Shown: positions 1 through 11,892, counted from the stretch's first letter. The stretch: DNA of 64,000 nucleotides from Lysinibacter sp. HNR (GCF_029760935.1 NZ_CP121684.1:2170001-2234000); one strand, 5' to 3'. Made by a program: numbers and translations. The notes: generated from the sequence alone by a model not told the origin.

Positions 1-2
1 CA

Positions 3-707
3 ATCGTTTCCCCGCGAGCAACAGCCGAGGCACCTCCCGTAGCCTCCCCCGAGACTCCGCAACCTACACCTGACGCACACGCTTCCACCGGCAACCCGGA
101 TGTCCTCACCGTCAGCACGGATCATCCGATGGCTCCCCTCTATATTCAGGCTCCACTCCTACCCGAGATCCGAGGAAACCGAGTTGCCGGTCTTTGGATA
201 ACAATCGTGGCAACACTCGGCTTTGCTCTTCTCTACGCCGGTATTATCGCGGCGATCATCGCCCCCATCACAGCTCCCAGCCAGTTTCTCGACGCGCTCG
301 TGGATCACCTTCTCACCCCCATGTACCCGGCATCAATTGCCGCTTTCTTCGTGGGGTTACTGGTTCTTGTGATGATTGCAAATCGCGCAAACTGGTGGGC
401 CTACGTTCTCTTCGGATTCCTTGTGGGTGCTTTTGTCTATTGCGCTGCCGTTATTGGCCTACTCTACTCCGGCTCACTCACGGACCTCACTCCCGATGAG
501 TCATGGGGACGTTTAGAAGAGTTCGTTCTCTCTCCCTTCACAATTCTTGCCGGCGTGGCCGGACGCGAGGTGTCCGTCTGGTTCGGGGCGTGGATCGCGG
601 CCAGGGCTCGCAAAGTCAAACTGGCCAATGCCGAAGAAATCAGCGAGTACGAGAACCGTCTCGCAGCCTCACCCATAGCAACCCAACCTCTGACGCCAAA
701 CGTTTAG
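3..707 (+). CDS. Membrane protein with Pro/Ala-rich N-terminus (5' end cut by window edge)
   Basis: The frame is open from the first complete codon at position 3. A Met lies at 129, but the upstream stretch is a stop-free Pro/Ala/Thr-rich segment typical of cytosolic tails on actinobacterial membrane proteins, so the true start is probably outside the window. About four hydrophobic segments follow, the first beginning around VAGLWITIVATLGFALLYAG, and then a basic, charged C-terminus. No catalytic motif is recognised. The stop codon overlaps the ribosome-binding site of the next gene, so the two are probably co-transcribed. Function is unknown; only membrane location is inferred. Confidence 0.7.
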   Translation: MVSPRATAEAPPVASPETPQPTPDAHASTGNPDVLTVSTDHPMAPLYIQAPLLPEIRGNRVAGLWITIVATLGFALLYAGIIAAIIAPITAPSQFLDALVDHLLTPMYPASIAAFFVGLLVLVMIANRANWWAYVLFGFLVGAFVYCAAVIGLLYSGSLTDLTPDESWGRLEEFVLSPFTILAGVAGREVSVWFGAWIAARARKVKLANAEEISEYENRLAASPIATQPLTPNV

Positions 708-716
708 GAGAACATC

Positions 717-1196
717 GTGGAACCGCAACCGAGCAGACCAAATCAGAGTCTCTACTGCACGGTAGCGGCCCTCATGCTCACCGTCCTCGCCGGAGCACTC
801 ACCATCGCCACCTGGGGTTTTATTGCGCTGTTTACAGCGTCTGACCCCATCGAGACGGCAGATATTTCCCTTGTGGTGGGACCCCTTTCAATAGTGCTCG
901 CCCTCGTTGTCATGTTCTTAAGCATGTTTCGTATCGGAAAGAGTCTCCAACACGGCCACTCCCGCCTTCCCTGGAGCCTCATACTCCTCGCGGGGATCGG
1001 CGCCTATCTCGTGGCTGCAATCGTCTTTTTTGCGGTGGGACTACCCCCGCACGAATCGTTCTACAGTGCCTTTCTACTCGCTCTTCTTCCTATCGGCTGG
1101 TTGTGTGCTCTGTGCTACTGGGCCATGGTGGCTCGGCGCATCTATACGGACCGGGGACGACCACGCTGGCCCTGGGAAAACCCGGAAGACGTGTAA
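717..1196 (+). CDS. Small four-helix membrane protein of unknown function
   Basis: A 159-residue protein starts with GTG; an AGGAG Shine-Dalgarno overlaps the upstream stop and lies 6 bases before the start. Four hydrophobic segments are visible (about residues 13-38, 48-68, 83-107 and 115-138), followed by a short basic tail rich in Arg, Pro and Trp. No known family motif was seen. The close spacing to the preceding membrane protein and the following ppx suggests one transcript, or at least a conserved neighbourhood. Function is unknown. Confidence 0.7.
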   Translation: MEPQPSRPNQSLYCTVAALMLTVLAGALTIATWGFIALFTASDPIETADISLVVGPLSIVLALVVMFLSMFRIGKSLQHGHSRLPWSLILLAGIGAYLVAAIVFFAVGLPPHESFYSAFLLALLPIGWLCALCYWAMVARRIYTDRGRPRWPWENPEDV

Positions 1197-1214
1197 CTGC
1201 GGCATAGTGGTTGT

Positions 1215-2240
1215 ATGACAGTAGTTGCAGCTATCGACTGCGGAACAAACTCCATCCGTTTACTCATCGCCGAACTCCACAGGTCGGAAAGCTCCGAAGC
1301 GGAACCACGATCGAACTTCCTTGACTCTGATCCCCAGAAACCCGAGTCTCCACCCGTCAAACAGGTCACGGCGCGACTGAGAGACATTGTTCGTCACACT
1401 CGGATAGTTCGACTCGGGTACGGTGTTGATCGCACGGGTGAGTTCAACTCAGAAGCACTGGCGAAAACTTTAGAGGCCGTTCGCGACTACTCCGCGCTCA
1501 TTCGCGCACACGAATGCTCAAAGATTCGTTTTGTTGCGACCTCGGCCACGCGAGACGCCCGGAATCGCGAACACTTCATCAGCGGAGTACAGGATCTGCT
1601 CGGGGTTTCCCCGGAAGTAATCAGCGGTGACGAGGAGGCTCGTCTTTCATTCTCCGGAGCGACCAGGGGCACCGCTCTACACACACCGTCACCCTACCTG
1701 GTCACTGACCTCGGGGGAGGCTCCACCGAGCTGGTAGCAGGCCTTCGGGAACCTCAGGAAACATTTTCCATGGACATCGGTAGCGTGCGCCTCACCGAGC
1801 GTTACCAATCCTTCACAGACCCCGTGGCACGCAACGCCGCCATCATCGCCAACATAGATGAGGCACTCACCAGTGCGGAGGAACGGGTCACCCTGAAAAC
1901 AACGGGAACCCTCATCGGCGTTGCCGGAACAATAACAACGGTCACTGCTCACGCGCTCGGTCTCAGCAGCTATGACCGTGACGCCATTAACGGGGCACGA
2001 CTGCACCCCTCTACCCTGTTAGAAGCGTGCAACGATCTTGCCACCATGCCGCGCGAAAAACTTGCCACTCTTCCTTATCTACACCCCGGACGTGCGGATA
2101 TCATCGGTGTTGGTGCCACAATTTGGGCGCGCATCATTCTCCGCGTACAGGAGCGAGTGACTCAGTCGGGACGACCTTTTCCCGACGTGATGACAAGTGA
2201 ACACGACATACTGGATGGCATTGCGCTCAGCCTCCTCTGA
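1215..2240 (+). CDS. ppx: Exopolyphosphatase / pppGpp phosphatase family (Ppx/GppA)
   Basis: A 341-residue cytosolic enzyme of the ASKHA phosphotransferase fold. Known members hydrolyse inorganic polyphosphate, or pppGpp to ppGpp. Visible motifs are the N-terminal phosphate loop AAIDCGTNSIRLLIAE, the SGDEEARLSF segment and the second phosphate loop VTDLGGGSTELVAG. The length fits the short actinobacterial form, which lacks the C-terminal HD domain of GppA. No Shine-Dalgarno is seen; a CATAGT hexamer at 1203-1208 lies 6 bases before the ATG, which would suit a leaderless mRNA. The family call is secure; polyphosphate versus pppGpp preference cannot be decided from sequence. Confidence 0.93.
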   Translation: MTVVAAIDCGTNSIRLLIAELHRSESSEAEPRSNFLDSDPQKPESPPVKQVTARLRDIVRHTRIVRLGYGVDRTGEFNSEALAKTLEAVRDYSALIRAHECSKIRFVATSATRDARNREHFISGVQDLLGVSPEVISGDEEARLSFSGATRGTALHTPSPYLVTDLGGGSTELVAGLREPQETFSMDIGSVRLTERYQSFTDPVARNAAIIANIDEALTSAEERVTLKTTGTLIGVAGTITTVTAHALGLSSYDRDAINGARLHPSTLLEACNDLATMPREKLATLPYLHPGRADIIGVGATIWARIILRVQERVTQSGRPFPDVMTSEHDILDGIALSLL

Positions 2241-2403
2241 GTCGATACCGCACAGTCATAACCAAACAGTGGCGATGCGCAATAATAGCTTTCACCCCGA
2301 AAGCATAAGACTAAAATCAAAAAGCAACGTAAAACTCCAAAGACTGCGCTTTCTCACAGAGTACAAGCCGGGGGTGATCAGCCTATCTTGTTAGGATCGC
2401 AGG

Positions 2404-3246
2404 GTGTGTGCTGTCAAACTTCAAAAAGCTCAAAAACAACGACTCCTAACGCTTCTGGCCATTGTCGGGGTTATGGGCATTGTTGCCGTCGTTGCAAATC
2501 TGATAACCGTTAGCTCGGTATCACACACCTCAACGGAACCAACGGGTGTTTTTAATCCTGAAGAAATCATTAGCGACGCAAAATTCTTTGATTCTGAAAC
2601 TATGACGGCGGCACAGATTCAAGAATTTTTGAACTCACAGGTGGTGTCCTGTGAGACCGATTCATACTGCCTTCGTAACTATCATCAACAAACCGATTCC
2701 CTCGCCGCCGGCCCCTACTGCGGAAAATACTCGGGTTCCAAGCGGGAATCTGCCGCAAATATTATTTATAAAGTTTCGCGCGCATGCGGAATCAACCCGC
2801 AGGTCATCCTCGTTATGCTCCAAAAAGAACAGGGATTAATCACCAATCACAACCCCACGGAGCGCAATATTCGCGTTGCCATGGGCTATAGCTGCCCGGA
2901 CAGCGCCCCCTGCAACGAGCAATATTATGGTTTTTTGAACCAGGTTTATCAAGGAGCTCAGGCTTTTAACCGTTACGCTGCAAACCCAAGCATATACAGC
3001 TATCGAGCGCACACCACAAACAATATTCAGTATCATCCCAACCACGAGTGCGGCTTTTCCCCCATCTACATTAAAAATCAGGCAACCGCGGGGCTCTACA
3101 TTTACACTCCTTACCAGCCCAACCAAGCGGCACTCGACGCAGGCTTAGAAGCTGGTGATGGGTGCAGTTCTTACGGTAATCGTAATTTTTATTATTACTT
3201 CACCCAGTGGTTCGGCTCCCCTACCGCCCCTAACTCAAACTTTTAG
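2404..3246 (+). CDS. Secreted lysozyme-like (hemagglutinin-annotated) protein
   Basis: A 280-residue protein with one N-terminal hydrophobic segment (about residues 13-33), so it is exported or membrane-anchored. The mature part resembles a recurrent actinobacterial extracellular family: an MTAAQIQEFLNSQV segment, paired cysteines, a KVSRACGINPQVILVMLQKE helix and an aromatic-rich C-terminus (YYYFTQWFGSP). The glutamate in LQKEQGLIT sits where lysozyme-like transglycosylases carry their acid, so a cell-wall role is plausible but inferred. The GTG start lacks a clear Shine-Dalgarno; a TAGGAT hexamer at 2392-2397 could give a leaderless transcript. Homologues are often named hemagglutinin without proof. 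Confidence 0.75.
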   Translation: MCAVKLQKAQKQRLLTLLAIVGVMGIVAVVANLITVSSVSHTSTEPTGVFNPEEIISDAKFFDSETMTAAQIQEFLNSQVVSCETDSYCLRNYHQQTDSLAAGPYCGKYSGSKRESAANIIYKVSRACGINPQVILVMLQKEQGLITNHNPTERNIRVAMGYSCPDSAPCNEQYYGFLNQVYQGAQAFNRYAANPSIYSYRAHTTNNIQYHPNHECGFSPIYIKNQATAGLYIYTPYQPNQAALDAGLEAGDGCSSYGNRNFYYYFTQWFGSPTAPNSNF

Positions 3247-3254
3247 CTCAACAC

Positions 3255-3297
3255 AAAAACCCCGCCCGAGTCCGGTGGTGAGACTGGGCGGGGTTTT
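3255..3297. terminator. Bidirectional hairpin terminator between convergent genes
   Basis: A perfect 12-bp stem (AAAACCCCGCCC at 3256-3267 with GGGCGGGGTTTT at 3286-3297) is extended by an inner AGTC/GACT pairing. It is flanked by A and T runs on the two sides, so it can terminate both the upstream plus-strand gene and rpoC on the minus strand. Confidence 0.9.
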
Positions 3298-3309
3298 CGC
3301 TTTGCCTAA

Positions 3310-6300
3310 CTAGTTGTAGGTTCCCGGATTAAAATCGTCCGAGGTGAAGCTCTCGAAGTCAACAAATGACAGGTCAGCCTCATCAAAATTGGCATCGTCA
3401 ACAAAGATACGGTTCGGGTAACGCTCCGCCTTTGCCTCCTCGGTCGCCTCAACCGTCATATTACGGTAGCGATCCAAACCAGTTCCAGCCGGGATCAACT
3501 TACCGATAATAACGTTTTCCTTGAGCCCGATCAGAGGATCGCGGCGACCCTCCATAGCGGCTTGAGTGAGCACACGGGTGGTCTCCTGGAACGATGCAGC
3601 GGATAGCCACGATTCAGTTGCTAGAGAGGCCTTGGTGATACCCATAACCTCAGGACGAGCCGTGGCAGCCTTCTTGCCCGCCATCACGGCCTCGCGGTTC
3701 AGACGGGTGTAGTGCGAGCGATCAACCAGCTCACCCGGCAGCAGCTCGGTCTGGCCGTGATCAACCACGGTTACTTTACGGAGCATCTGACGGACGATAA
3801 CCTCAATGTGCTTATCGTGGATAGGCACACCCTGTGAACGATAGACTCCCTGCACGCCCTCAACCAGGTATTTCTGTACGGCACGCTCACCGGGGATGTG
3901 CTTGCCATTCTCAGTAGTACCCACCTGCAGAACATCCTTGGGATCGAGGGTTCCCGCGATAAAGGGCTGTCCGATTTCAACGTGATCACCATCGCTAACA
4001 ACCAGGGTTGCACGCTTGAGAACGGGGTATGCCTTTTCTTCGCTTCCGTCGTCGGGGGTGAGGATAACCTTACGCCCCTTGTCGCTGTCCTCGATTACCA
4101 CACGACCGGCAGCCTCCGCGATCGGCGAGGCGCCCTTGGGGGTACGAGCCTCAAAGAGCTCCTGCACACGCGGGAGACCCTGCGTGATGTCGTCAGCTGA
4201 GGCCGAACCACCCGTGTGGAAGGTACGCATCGTGAGCTGGGTTCCGGGTTCACCAATCGACTGAGCCGCGATAATGCCCACGGCCTCACCAATGTCTACA
4301 CGCTTACCCGTTGCAAGCGAACGACCGTAGCAGGTTGCGCACACTCCAACAGCCGACTCACAGGTGAGAACCGAGCGAACCTTGATGTGTGTTACACCAG
4401 CCGCAATGAGCTTGTCGATCAAAACGTCACCAACGTCCTCACTGGACTTGGCGATAACCGTGCCCGAGGAATCAACGGCGTCCGCGGACAGTGTGCGTCC
4501 GTAGACCGAGTTCTCAACGTTGGGGTCACGCGTGAGCGTGCCGTCAAGCTCAACCGCAATGGGGAGTTCCAGTCCTCGTCCGGTATCACAGTCTTCCTCG
4601 CGGATAATGATGTCCTGCGCGACGTCAACAAGACGACGCGTGAGATATCCCGAGTCGGCGGTACGCAGGGCGGTGTCGGCCAGACCTTTACGCGCACCGT
4701 GCGTTGCAATAAAGTACTCGGCAACCGAAAGACCCTCACGGTATGACGAGATAATCGGACGGGGGATAATCTCACCCTTCGGGTTATTTACGAGACCACG
4801 CATACCGGCAATGTTGCGGATCTGTAGCCAGTTACCACGAGCCCCGGAGGAGACCATCCTGTTGATGGTGTTGTCCTCGGGGAAAGCCTCGCGCATGGCA
4901 TCCGAAACCTCGTCGGTTGCTTTTGTCCAGATATCAACCAGTTCGCGACGACGTTCAACGTCGGTCATCAGACCCTTGTCGAACTGTGACTGAACCTTAG
5001 CAGCCTGCCCCTCGTACTTGGCCACGATCTCCTTTTTACTGGAGGGCGTTATCACATCGGAGATCGCCACCGTGACCCCCGAACGGGTAGCCCAGTAGAA
5101 GCCGGCGTCTTTAATCTGGTCAAGCGTTGCTGCAACCTCAACCTTGGAATAGCGCTCAGCCAGGTCGTTGACCAGTTGAGACAGCGCGGTCTTACCCGCA
5201 ACCTCTTCGAAGTAGGGGTAATCAGCGGGAAGCATCTCGTTAAAGAGGGCGCGACCCAGAGTTGTGTCAACAATAACTGGAGAGCCCGCAACATAGTTTT
5301 GAGGCGCCTTACCCTCGGCAAAGACCACATCCGTCATGCGAATGCGAACCGGCGCATTGATGTTGAGTGTTCCCTGATCCATGGCCAGGATTGCCTCGGC
5401 AATAGAGGAAAACGCACGTCCCTCCCCCGCGGCACCGGGCATCACCGTGGTGAGGTGATGCAATCCGATAATCATGTCCTGCGTGGGCAGGGTAACGGGA
5501 CGGCCATCTGACGGCTTGAGGATGTTATTCGAGGCAAGCATGAGAATGCGGGCCTCGGCCTGCGCCTCCACCGATAGGGGCAAATGCACGGCCATTTGGT
5601 CACCGTCAAAGTCGGCGTTAAACGCGGCACACACCAGGGGGTGCAGCTGGATGGCCTTACCCTCAACCAGCTGGGGCTCAAACGCCTGGATTCCGAGACG
5701 GTGCAGAGTGGGTGCGCGGTTCAGAAGAACCGGACGTTCACGGATGATCTCTTCAAGAACATCCCACACCTGGGGACGGCTACGCTCAACCATACGCTTT
5801 GCAGCCTTGATGTTCTGAGCGTGGCTCAGGTCGATCAGACGCTTGATCACAAAAGGCTTAAAGAGTTCGAGTGCCATCTGCTTCGGAAGACCACACTGGT
5901 GCAGCTTGAGCTGAGGACCAACAATAATCACCGAACGGCCCGAGTAGTCAACACGTTTACCCAGAAGGTTCTGACGGAAACGACCCTGCTTACCCTTCAG
6001 CATGTCACTGAGTGACTTGAGGGCACGGTTTCCGGTACCCGTAACCGGGCGACCGCGACGACCATTGTCAAATAGCGCGTCAACAGCCTCCTGCAGCATC
6101 CGCTTTTCGTTGTTCACGATGATCTCGGGGGCACCGAGATCAAGCAGACGACGCAGACGGTTGTTGCGGTTGATCACACGACGGTACAGGTCGTTAAGGT
6201 CGGAGGTGGCAAAGCGTCCACCGTCGAGCTGCACCATGGGGCGAAGCTCCGGCGGAATAACCGGGACAACGTCAAGAACCATGGAGGCGGGGCTTCCGCC

Positions 6301-7215
6301 GGTCTGCAGGAAGGAGCTCACAACCTTGAGCCGCTTAATAGCGCGGATCTTCTTCTGGCCTTTGCCCTCGGCAATCTGATTGCGAAGTTCTTCGGCCTCG
6401 GTGGCTAGATCGAAGTCTTCAAGACGTCGCTTGATAGCCTCGGCACCCATGAAGGCTTCAAAGTAGCTACCAAAGCGGTCGACCAACTCGTTGAATACAG
6501 CATCTTCCGGCTTGAGGTCGCCAACCTTGAGGTTGCGGAACTCCTCCCACACCCGCTCAAGGCGAGCAATGTCCTCGTCGTAACTTTTACGAATCGAGGC
6601 CATTTCTTTATCGGCCGCGTCACGGGCGCGACGCTTCTGGTCGGACTTTGCACCATCGGCTTCAAGCGCGGCCAGGTCATTCTCTGCCCGCTGCTGACGC
6701 TCGTTGATGGCGGCATCACGCTGATCGCCCAGGGTCTTGATCTCGAGACGCAGCTCGTTCTCAAGGCCGGGCATATCCTCGTGACGGCCTTCTTCATCGA
6801 TATCGATAACCATGTAGGCAGCAAAGTAGATGACCTTTTCGAGGTCTTTGGGCGCCATATCAAGCAGGTATCCCAGGCGTGAGGGAACACCCTTGAAGTA
6901 CCAGATGTGTGTAACGGGGGCGGCGAGCTCGATGTGGCCCATGCGCTCACGACGGACAGAGGACTTAGTGACCTCAACGCCACAGCGCTCACACACGATA
7001 CCCTTAAAGCGCACACGCTTGTACTTACCACAGGAACATTCCCAGTCGCGGCTGGGTCCGAAAATCTGCTCACCGAAGAGGCCGTCCTTCTCAGGTTTGA
7101 GCGTACGATAGTTAATCGTTTCGGGCTTTTTCACCTCGCCGTATGACCAATTACGGATGTGCTCCGACGTAGCCAGGCCAATCCGAAGCCCGTCTAAAGT
7201 TGTTGCGTCGATCAA
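3310..7215 (-). CDS. rpoC: DNA-directed RNA polymerase subunit beta'
   Basis: A 1301-residue beta' subunit that forms the catalytic cleft of RNA polymerase with RpoB. It shows the N-terminal zinc ribbon ([11 protein letters not shown] ... CERCG), the catalytic [12 protein letters not shown] motif near residue 532 whose aspartates bind the active-site magnesium, the trigger-loop/bridge-helix region and the second zinc cluster ([14 protein letters not shown]). The start is TTG, preceded by a strong AAGGAG 6 bases away; the N-terminus [14 protein letters not shown] matches actinobacterial RpoC. It lies 42 bases downstream of rpoB and ends at a hairpin terminator. Length and motifs are typical; nothing unusual was seen. 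Confidence 0.99.
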   Translation of the reverse strand: MIDATTLDGLRIGLATSEHIRNWSYGEVKKPETINYRTLKPEKDGLFGEQIFGPSRDWECSCGKYKRVRFKGIVCERCGVEVTKSSVRRERMGHIELAAPVTHIWYFKGVPSRLGYLLDMAPKDLEKVIYFAAYMVIDIDEEGRHEDMPGLENELRLEIKTLGDQRDAAINERQQRAENDLAALEADGAKSDQKRRARDAADKEMASIRKSYDEDIARLERVWEEFRNLKVGDLKPEDAVFNELVDRFGSYFEAFMGAEAIKRRLEDFDLATEAEELRNQIAEGKGQKKIRAIKRLKVVSSFLQTGGSPASMVLDVVPVIPPELRPMVQLDGGRFATSDLNDLYRRVINRNNRLRRLLDLGAPEIIVNNEKRMLQEAVDALFDNGRRGRPVTGTGNRALKSLSDMLKGKQGRFRQNLLGKRVDYSGRSVIIVGPQLKLHQCGLPKQMALELFKPFVIKRLIDLSHAQNIKAAKRMVERSRPQVWDVLEEIIRERPVLLNRAPTLHRLGIQAFEPQLVEGKAIQLHPLVCAAFNADFDGDQMAVHLPLSVEAQAEARILMLASNNILKPSDGRPVTLPTQDMIIGLHHLTTVMPGAAGEGRAFSSIAEAILAMDQGTLNINAPVRIRMTDVVFAEGKAPQNYVAGSPVIVDTTLGRALFNEMLPADYPYFEEVAGKTALSQLVNDLAERYSKVEVAATLDQIKDAGFYWATRSGVTVAISDVITPSSKKEIVAKYEGQAAKVQSQFDKGLMTDVERRRELVDIWTKATDEVSDAMREAFPEDNTINRMVSSGARGNWLQIRNIAGMRGLVNNPKGEIIPRPIISSYREGLSVAEYFIATHGARKGLADTALRTADSGYLTRRLVDVAQDIIIREEDCDTGRGLELPIAVELDGTLTRDPNVENSVYGRTLSADAVDSSGTVIAKSSEDVGDVLIDKLIAAGVTHIKVRSVLTCESAVGVCATCYGRSLATGKRVDIGEAVGIIAAQSIGEPGTQLTMRTFHTGGSASADDITQGLPRVQELFEARTPKGASPIAEAAGRVVIEDSDKGRKVILTPDDGSEEKAYPVLKRATLVVSDGDHVEIGQPFIAGTLDPKDVLQVGTTENGKHIPGERAVQKYLVEGVQGVYRSQGVPIHDKHIEVIVRQMLRKVTVVDHGQTELLPGELVDRSHYTRLNREAVMAGKKAATARPEVMGITKASLATESWLSAASFQETTRVLTQAAMEGRRDPLIGLKENVIIGKLIPAGTGLDRYRNMTVEATEEAKAERYPNRIFVDDANFDEADLSFVDFESFTSDDFNPGTYN

Positions 7216-7257
7216 TGTTTCTCCTTGAAAGAAAATCTTTAGTATCTGGGTTCGGGC

Positions 7258-10200
7258 TTAGATCTCGTCGACTGTCGACGATTCGAAGCGACTAGAGAGG
7301 TTAATGCCGAGCTCTTCCGCAGTGCGATGGGCCTCGTCGTCGTTATCACGCAGGTTCACAGCGGTACCGTCAGCGCCCAACACCTCAACATTCAGGCAGA
7401 GGGACTGCATCTCTTTCATCAGCACTCGGAATGACTCGGGGACACCGGGTTCAGGAATATTTTCTCCCTTAACGATGGCCTCGTAGACCTTCACACGACC
7501 CAGGATGTCGTCGGACTTCACCGTGAGCAGTTCTTGCAGAGCGTAGGCCGCACCGTATGCTTCGAGTGCCCACACCTCCATCTCTCCAAACCGCTGTCCA
7601 CCAAACTGCGCCTTACCACCCAGCGGCTGCTGTGTGATCATCGAGTAGGGTCCGGTTGAACGGGCGTGAATCTTGTCATCTACCAGGTGGTGGAGCTTCA
7701 AGATGTACATGTACCCAACCGAGATAGGCATGGGGTAGGGTTCACCCGACCGGCCGTCAAAGAGCTGAGTTTTACCGGAGGCACCAATCAGGCGTTCTCC
7801 GTCACGCGTGGGGTATGTCGACTCGAGCAGGCCCGCGATCTCTTCTTCGGTTGCACCGTCAAATACGGGGGTTGCAACCTTGGTACCGGGGTCGGCGCTC
7901 AACGCCTCCGGCGGAAGGTTTCTCGCCCACTCCTGTGCGCCCTCAACCTTCCATCCCTGCTGCGCAATCCACCCGAGATGGATCTCAAGAACCTGTCCGA
8001 AGTTCATTCGTCCGGGGATACCGAGCGGGTTCAGAATAACGTCAACCGGGGTTCCATCCGCCAGGAATGGCATGTCTTCAACAGGGAGAATCTTGGAGAT
8101 AACACCCTTGTTTCCATGGCGTCCGGCGAGCTTATCACCCTCGGTGATCTTACGCTTCTGAGCAATGTACACCACAACACGCTGGTTGACGCCCGAGCCA
8201 AGCTCGTCGTCCTGCTCAGCATCAAACACCTTTACGGCGATAATGGTTCCCGAGACACCGTGCGGCACCTTCAGGCTCGTGTCACGGACCTCGCGGCTCT
8301 TTTCGTTAAAGATGGCACGCAGGAGGCGCTCCTCGGCGCTCAACTCGGTCTCACCCTTGGGGGTAACCTTACCCACAAGAATGTCTCCGGGCCGAACCTC
8401 AGCACCAATACGGATAATACCGCGCTCGTCGAGATCCTTGAGGGACTCTACCGAGGCGTTGGGAAGATCACGGGTGATCTCCTCTTTACCCAGCTTGGTG
8501 TCGCGTGCGTCAACATCGTATTCCTCAATGTGAATCGAGGAGAGGGTGTCATCTCGCACGAGGCTCTGGCTCAGGATGATGGCATCCTCAAAGTTGTGTC
8601 CCTCCCAGGACATAAAGGCAACGAGCAGGTTCTTTCCGAGCGCAAGCTCACCGTTCTCGGTAGCGGGGCCGTCGGCGATAACTTCGCCAGCCTCAACCCT
8701 CTCACCGGCCTTAACAATGACGCGGTGATTGTAGCTTGTTCCCTGGTTAGAGCGGTCAAACTTGCGCAGGTAGTAGCTCTGGCTGCCACCCTCGTCAAGC
8801 TGCAGAGTAACAACATCGGCTGAAACCTCAGCAACAACACCGGCTTTCTCAGCGATGACCACGTCACCGGCGTCGATAGCGGCAAACCCTTCCATACCGG
8901 TTCCCACAACGGGACTCTCGGAACGAACAAGAGGCACAGCCTGGCGCTGCATGTTGGCACCCATAAGGGCACGGTTAGCGTCGTCGTGCTCCAGGAACGG
9001 AATCAGGGAGGTTGCAACCGATACCATCTGGCGCGGTGACACATCCATGTAGTCGACGCGGTCGGCGTCAACCAGCACAACTTCAGAACCCTGCGGACGG
9101 GCCAGAACCTGCTTCTCGGCAAAGCGGCCCTCCTCAGTGAGAGGAGCGTTTGCCTGTGCAACCAGGTATTCGTCTTCCTCGTGGGCGGTGAGATAGTCGA
9201 TGTGATCCGTAACCACACCGTCAACAACACGACGGTACGGAGTCTCGATAAAACCAAAAGAGTTAATACGAGCAAAGGTGGCCAGCGAGCCAATCAGACC
9301 AATGTTGGGACCCTCGGGGGTCTCGATGGGGCACATACGACCGTAGTGGCTGGGGTGCACGTCACGAACCTCAACACCCGCGCGCTCACGCGAGAGACCA
9401 CCGGGGCCCAGCGCCGAAAGGCGACGCTTGTGAGTGAGACCCGCAAGCGGGTTGTTCTGGTCCATAAACTGCGAGAGCTGGCTGGTTCCGAAGAACTCCT
9501 TAATAGCTGCCAGAACCGGTCGCGTGTTGATCAGGGTATTGGGAGTAATAGCCTCAATGTCCTGCGTGGTCATACGCTCGCGCACCACACGCTCCATGCG
9601 GCTGAGTCCGGTACGAACCTGGTTCTGGATCAGCTCACCCACGGCGCGGATGCGGCGATTACCAAAGTGATCGATATCGTCAGTGTCCAGACGGATATCA
9701 ACACTCTTACCCTCACGAACACCGGGCAGGGTAGCCTCGCCAGCGTGCAGCGCAACCAGGTATTTGATTGTGGCCACGATGTCTTCAAGCGAGAGAACCG
9801 AATCGGCAAGAGGAGCGTCTAGTCCAAGCTTGCGGTTGATCTTGTAACGACCAACCTTGGCAAGGTCGTAGCGCTTCGCATTGAAGTAGGAGTTGTCAAG
9901 CAGCGAGCGTGCCGCTTCGATGGCAACCTGCTCACCCGGACGCTGCTTACGATAGATATCTTTAAGCGCTTCTTCCTGGGTGAGGATGCTGTCTTTCTCG
10001 AGGGTGAGCTCCATCGATGCAAAGCCCTTGTACTCTTCAAGGATTTCATCTGAGGTCATTCCCAGAGCCTTGAGGAAGACGGTGACAGATTGCTTACGCT
10101 TGCGGTCGATACGAACACCAACCTGATCGCGCTTGTCAATTTCAAACTCAAGCCAGGCGCCGCGGCTGGGAATGATCCGAGCGGTGAAGACGTCTTTATC

Positions 10201-10749
10201 GCTCGTCTTCTCCTGAATACGCTCAAAGTACACTCCGGGGCTACGCACCAGCTGCGAAACAACAACACGCTCAGTTCCGTTGATGATAAACGTACCGCGC
10301 TCCGTCATAAGCGGAAAGTCGCCCATGTATACGGTCTGGTTTTTAAAAACCTGGGTTTCTTTGTGGAAGAACTCTGCCTCTACATAGAGAGGAGCAGAGT
10401 AGGTCTTGCCTCGCTCTTTACACTCGTCAATTGAGTATTTTTGCTCGTCAAGAAAGGGATCTTTAAATGACAGCTGCATGGTGCCGCCGTTGTCTTCGAT
10501 GGGGGATATCTCTTCAAAGATCTCTTCGAGACCGTTACGGGTCGCAAGATCATCGCGTCCCGCAGCCGTGGCCGCAGCCAGGCGCTCCTTCCATAGGTCG
10601 TTACCGACAAGCCAGTCGAAGCTCTCAGTCTGCAGGGCAAGCAGATCGGGAGCGGTGAGCGTGTCGCTAATTTTGGCGAACGAAAGTCGCTGGTGAAGGC
10701 GACCGTTCTTGGGCGTGTTACTGGTGGATGCGTTGCGCGCAGCAGCCAA
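7258..10749 (-). CDS. rpoB: DNA-directed RNA polymerase subunit beta
   Basis: A 1163-residue beta subunit with typical actinobacterial length. The rifampicin-binding cluster around residues 420-450 ([16 protein letters not shown], then [13 protein letters not shown]) keeps the residues equivalent to E. coli Asp516, His526 and Ser531, so the allele looks rifampicin-susceptible. Other conserved blocks are [45 protein letters not shown] and the C-terminal [20 protein letters not shown]. The start is TTG with GGAGG 8 bases upstream. It forms an operon with rpoC. A promoter candidate lies about 150 bases upstream. Confidence 0.99.
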   Translation of the reverse strand: MAAARNASTSNTPKNGRLHQRLSFAKISDTLTAPDLLALQTESFDWLVGNDLWKERLAAATAAGRDDLATRNGLEEIFEEISPIEDNGGTMQLSFKDPFLDEQKYSIDECKERGKTYSAPLYVEAEFFHKETQVFKNQTVYMGDFPLMTERGTFIINGTERVVVSQLVRSPGVYFERIQEKTSDKDVFTARIIPSRGAWLEFEIDKRDQVGVRIDRKRKQSVTVFLKALGMTSDEILEEYKGFASMELTLEKDSILTQEEALKDIYRKQRPGEQVAIEAARSLLDNSYFNAKRYDLAKVGRYKINRKLGLDAPLADSVLSLEDIVATIKYLVALHAGEATLPGVREGKSVDIRLDTDDIDHFGNRRIRAVGELIQNQVRTGLSRMERVVRERMTTQDIEAITPNTLINTRPVLAAIKEFFGTSQLSQFMDQNNPLAGLTHKRRLSALGPGGLSRERAGVEVRDVHPSHYGRMCPIETPEGPNIGLIGSLATFARINSFGFIETPYRRVVDGVVTDHIDYLTAHEEDEYLVAQANAPLTEEGRFAEKQVLARPQGSEVVLVDADRVDYMDVSPRQMVSVATSLIPFLEHDDANRALMGANMQRQAVPLVRSESPVVGTGMEGFAAIDAGDVVIAEKAGVVAEVSADVVTLQLDEGGSQSYYLRKFDRSNQGTSYNHRVIVKAGERVEAGEVIADGPATENGELALGKNLLVAFMSWEGHNFEDAIILSQSLVRDDTLSSIHIEEYDVDARDTKLGKEEITRDLPNASVESLKDLDERGIIRIGAEVRPGDILVGKVTPKGETELSAEERLLRAIFNEKSREVRDTSLKVPHGVSGTIIAVKVFDAEQDDELGSGVNQRVVVYIAQKRKITEGDKLAGRHGNKGVISKILPVEDMPFLADGTPVDVILNPLGIPGRMNFGQVLEIHLGWIAQQGWKVEGAQEWARNLPPEALSADPGTKVATPVFDGATEEEIAGLLESTYPTRDGERLIGASGKTQLFDGRSGEPYPMPISVGYMYILKLHHLVDDKIHARSTGPYSMITQQPLGGKAQFGGQRFGEMEVWALEAYGAAYALQELLTVKSDDILGRVKVYEAIVKGENIPEPGVPESFRVLMKEMQSLCLNVEVLGADGTAVNLRDNDDEAHRTAEELGINLSSRFESSTVDEI

Positions 10750-10899
10750 GGAAATAACCTCCGTGGGCCCCGTCGGGCCGGTACACTGGTGTAATTATTG
10801 GGAAAGCTCGCCAGACGATATGCGTGATTTCGCTTAGTGGGGCGAAAACGAAGGCCGACCGCAATATGAAGGCAAAAGCGTCTGAGAGCGCAAATACCT

Positions 10900-10929
10900 A
10901 CTATAGTGCGACACACGCACGCCTGTCTA
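10900..10929 (-). promoter_or_regulatory. Candidate rpoBC promoter
   Basis: On the minus strand, TAGACA (10924-10929) and TATAGT (10900-10905) are separated by 18 bases, close to the housekeeping sigma consensus. Transcription would start near 10893 and give a leader of about 145 nt before the rpoB TTG. The shared upstream region also serves the divergent gene at 11041. Confidence 0.6.
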
Positions 10930-11040
10930 CCCCTCCGAGTTACTTCACCTCCCCGTTCAGGATGAAGAAATCGGCAAGAAACCGTATTCTGAAAATTTCC
11001 TGTTTAACTCTGCGCAACAGAAGACGGTTAGAGTCGAGGA

Positions 11041-11892
11041 GTGAACAATCCTCGCCAGCAACGCCTCAGCGTGAGTGGATACATTGCCACTATCGAAAAA
11101 GACCGCCACGTACCCGGGGCCTACGAACTGGTGGTTGATGGTACTCCCCAGTCCCATGTTAATATGGCAAACCCCAAAGAACTCTTCTTTGAATACGTCC
11201 AGCGCATGGGGCACGTTATCGACCTGGTCGGGGCAAAGAAAGAACCCCTCACCGCACTGCATCTGGGGGGTGGGGCTTTTACACTGCCCCGCTATATCGA
11301 GGCGACACGTCCGGGTTCCCGCCAGCAAATCGTTGAACTAGAGAGCGATCTGGTTGACTTTGTCCGCCGAGAGCTTCCTCTTCCCAAGCGCGCACCCATT
11401 CGCATTCGCCACGGGGATGCGCGTGAGGTGATAACCAAGCTGCCGGGCGGGCTCACGGGCAATGTGGACATTATTGTGGTTGACATCTTTTCCGGTGCCC
11501 AGACTCCCGCTCACGTAACCAGCCAGGAGTTTTACGCAACACTGCGCCCCCTGCTCTCTTCCCGCGGAGTCCTACTTGTCAACGTTGCGGACGGCCCAGG
11601 GCTCGCTTTTGCGCGGTCGCAGGTGGCCACCGTGGGCTCTATCTTTTCTCATGTGAGCGCGCTGGCCGAGGCGCAGGTACTGAAGGGGCGCCGCTTTGGC
11701 AACGTTGTACTGATGGCTTCGCAACGAGAGTTCGGAGCCCAGTGGATCCCACGCCTCATGGCAGGCGGCCCACACCCGGCACGGGTTATCACGGGAACCG
11801 AACTCGCAAATTTTGCCGCCTCGGGTCACATCGTGACAGATAATACGTCACTGCCCTCTCCCCCACCCGCGCGCAGCATCTTCCAGGTTTAG
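11041..11892 (+). CDS. Spermidine synthase-like methyltransferase-fold protein
   Basis: A 283-residue soluble protein with a Rossmann-fold methyltransferase core: the glycine-rich ALHLGGGAFTLPRYIE motif, an acidic VELESDLVDF strand end, RHGDAREVI, and VDIIVVDIFSGAQTP, which corresponds to the catalytic-loop aspartate region of polyamine synthases. Actinobacterial members are usually annotated as fused MFS/spermidine synthase or spermidine synthase-like, and their substrates are largely unproven. The GTG start gives the N-terminus MNNPRQQRLSVSGYI. It is divergent from rpoB. Polyamine formation is a family-based guess; some other aminopropyl- or methyl-transfer is possible. Confidence 0.82.
   Translation: MNNPRQQRLSVSGYIATIEKDRHVPGAYELVVDGTPQSHVNMANPKELFFEYVQRMGHVIDLVGAKKEPLTALHLGGGAFTLPRYIEATRPGSRQQIVELESDLVDFVRRELPLPKRAPIRIRHGDAREVITKLPGGLTGNVDIIVVDIFSGAQTPAHVTSQEFYATLRPLLSSRGVLLVNVADGPGLAFARSQVATVGSIFSHVSALAEAQVLKGRRFGNVVLMASQREFGAQWIPRLMAGGPHPARVITGTELANFAASGHIVTDNTSLPSPPPARSIFQV

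Noticed and set aside
7666-8823. Long open frame (385 codons) on the plus strand
   Set aside because: It is antisense to rpoB; the protein has no recognisable motif and the rpoB translation is complete.
9400-10350. Rifampicin-resistance substitutions in rpoB
   Set aside because: The residues equivalent to Asp516, His526 and Ser531 are the susceptible type.
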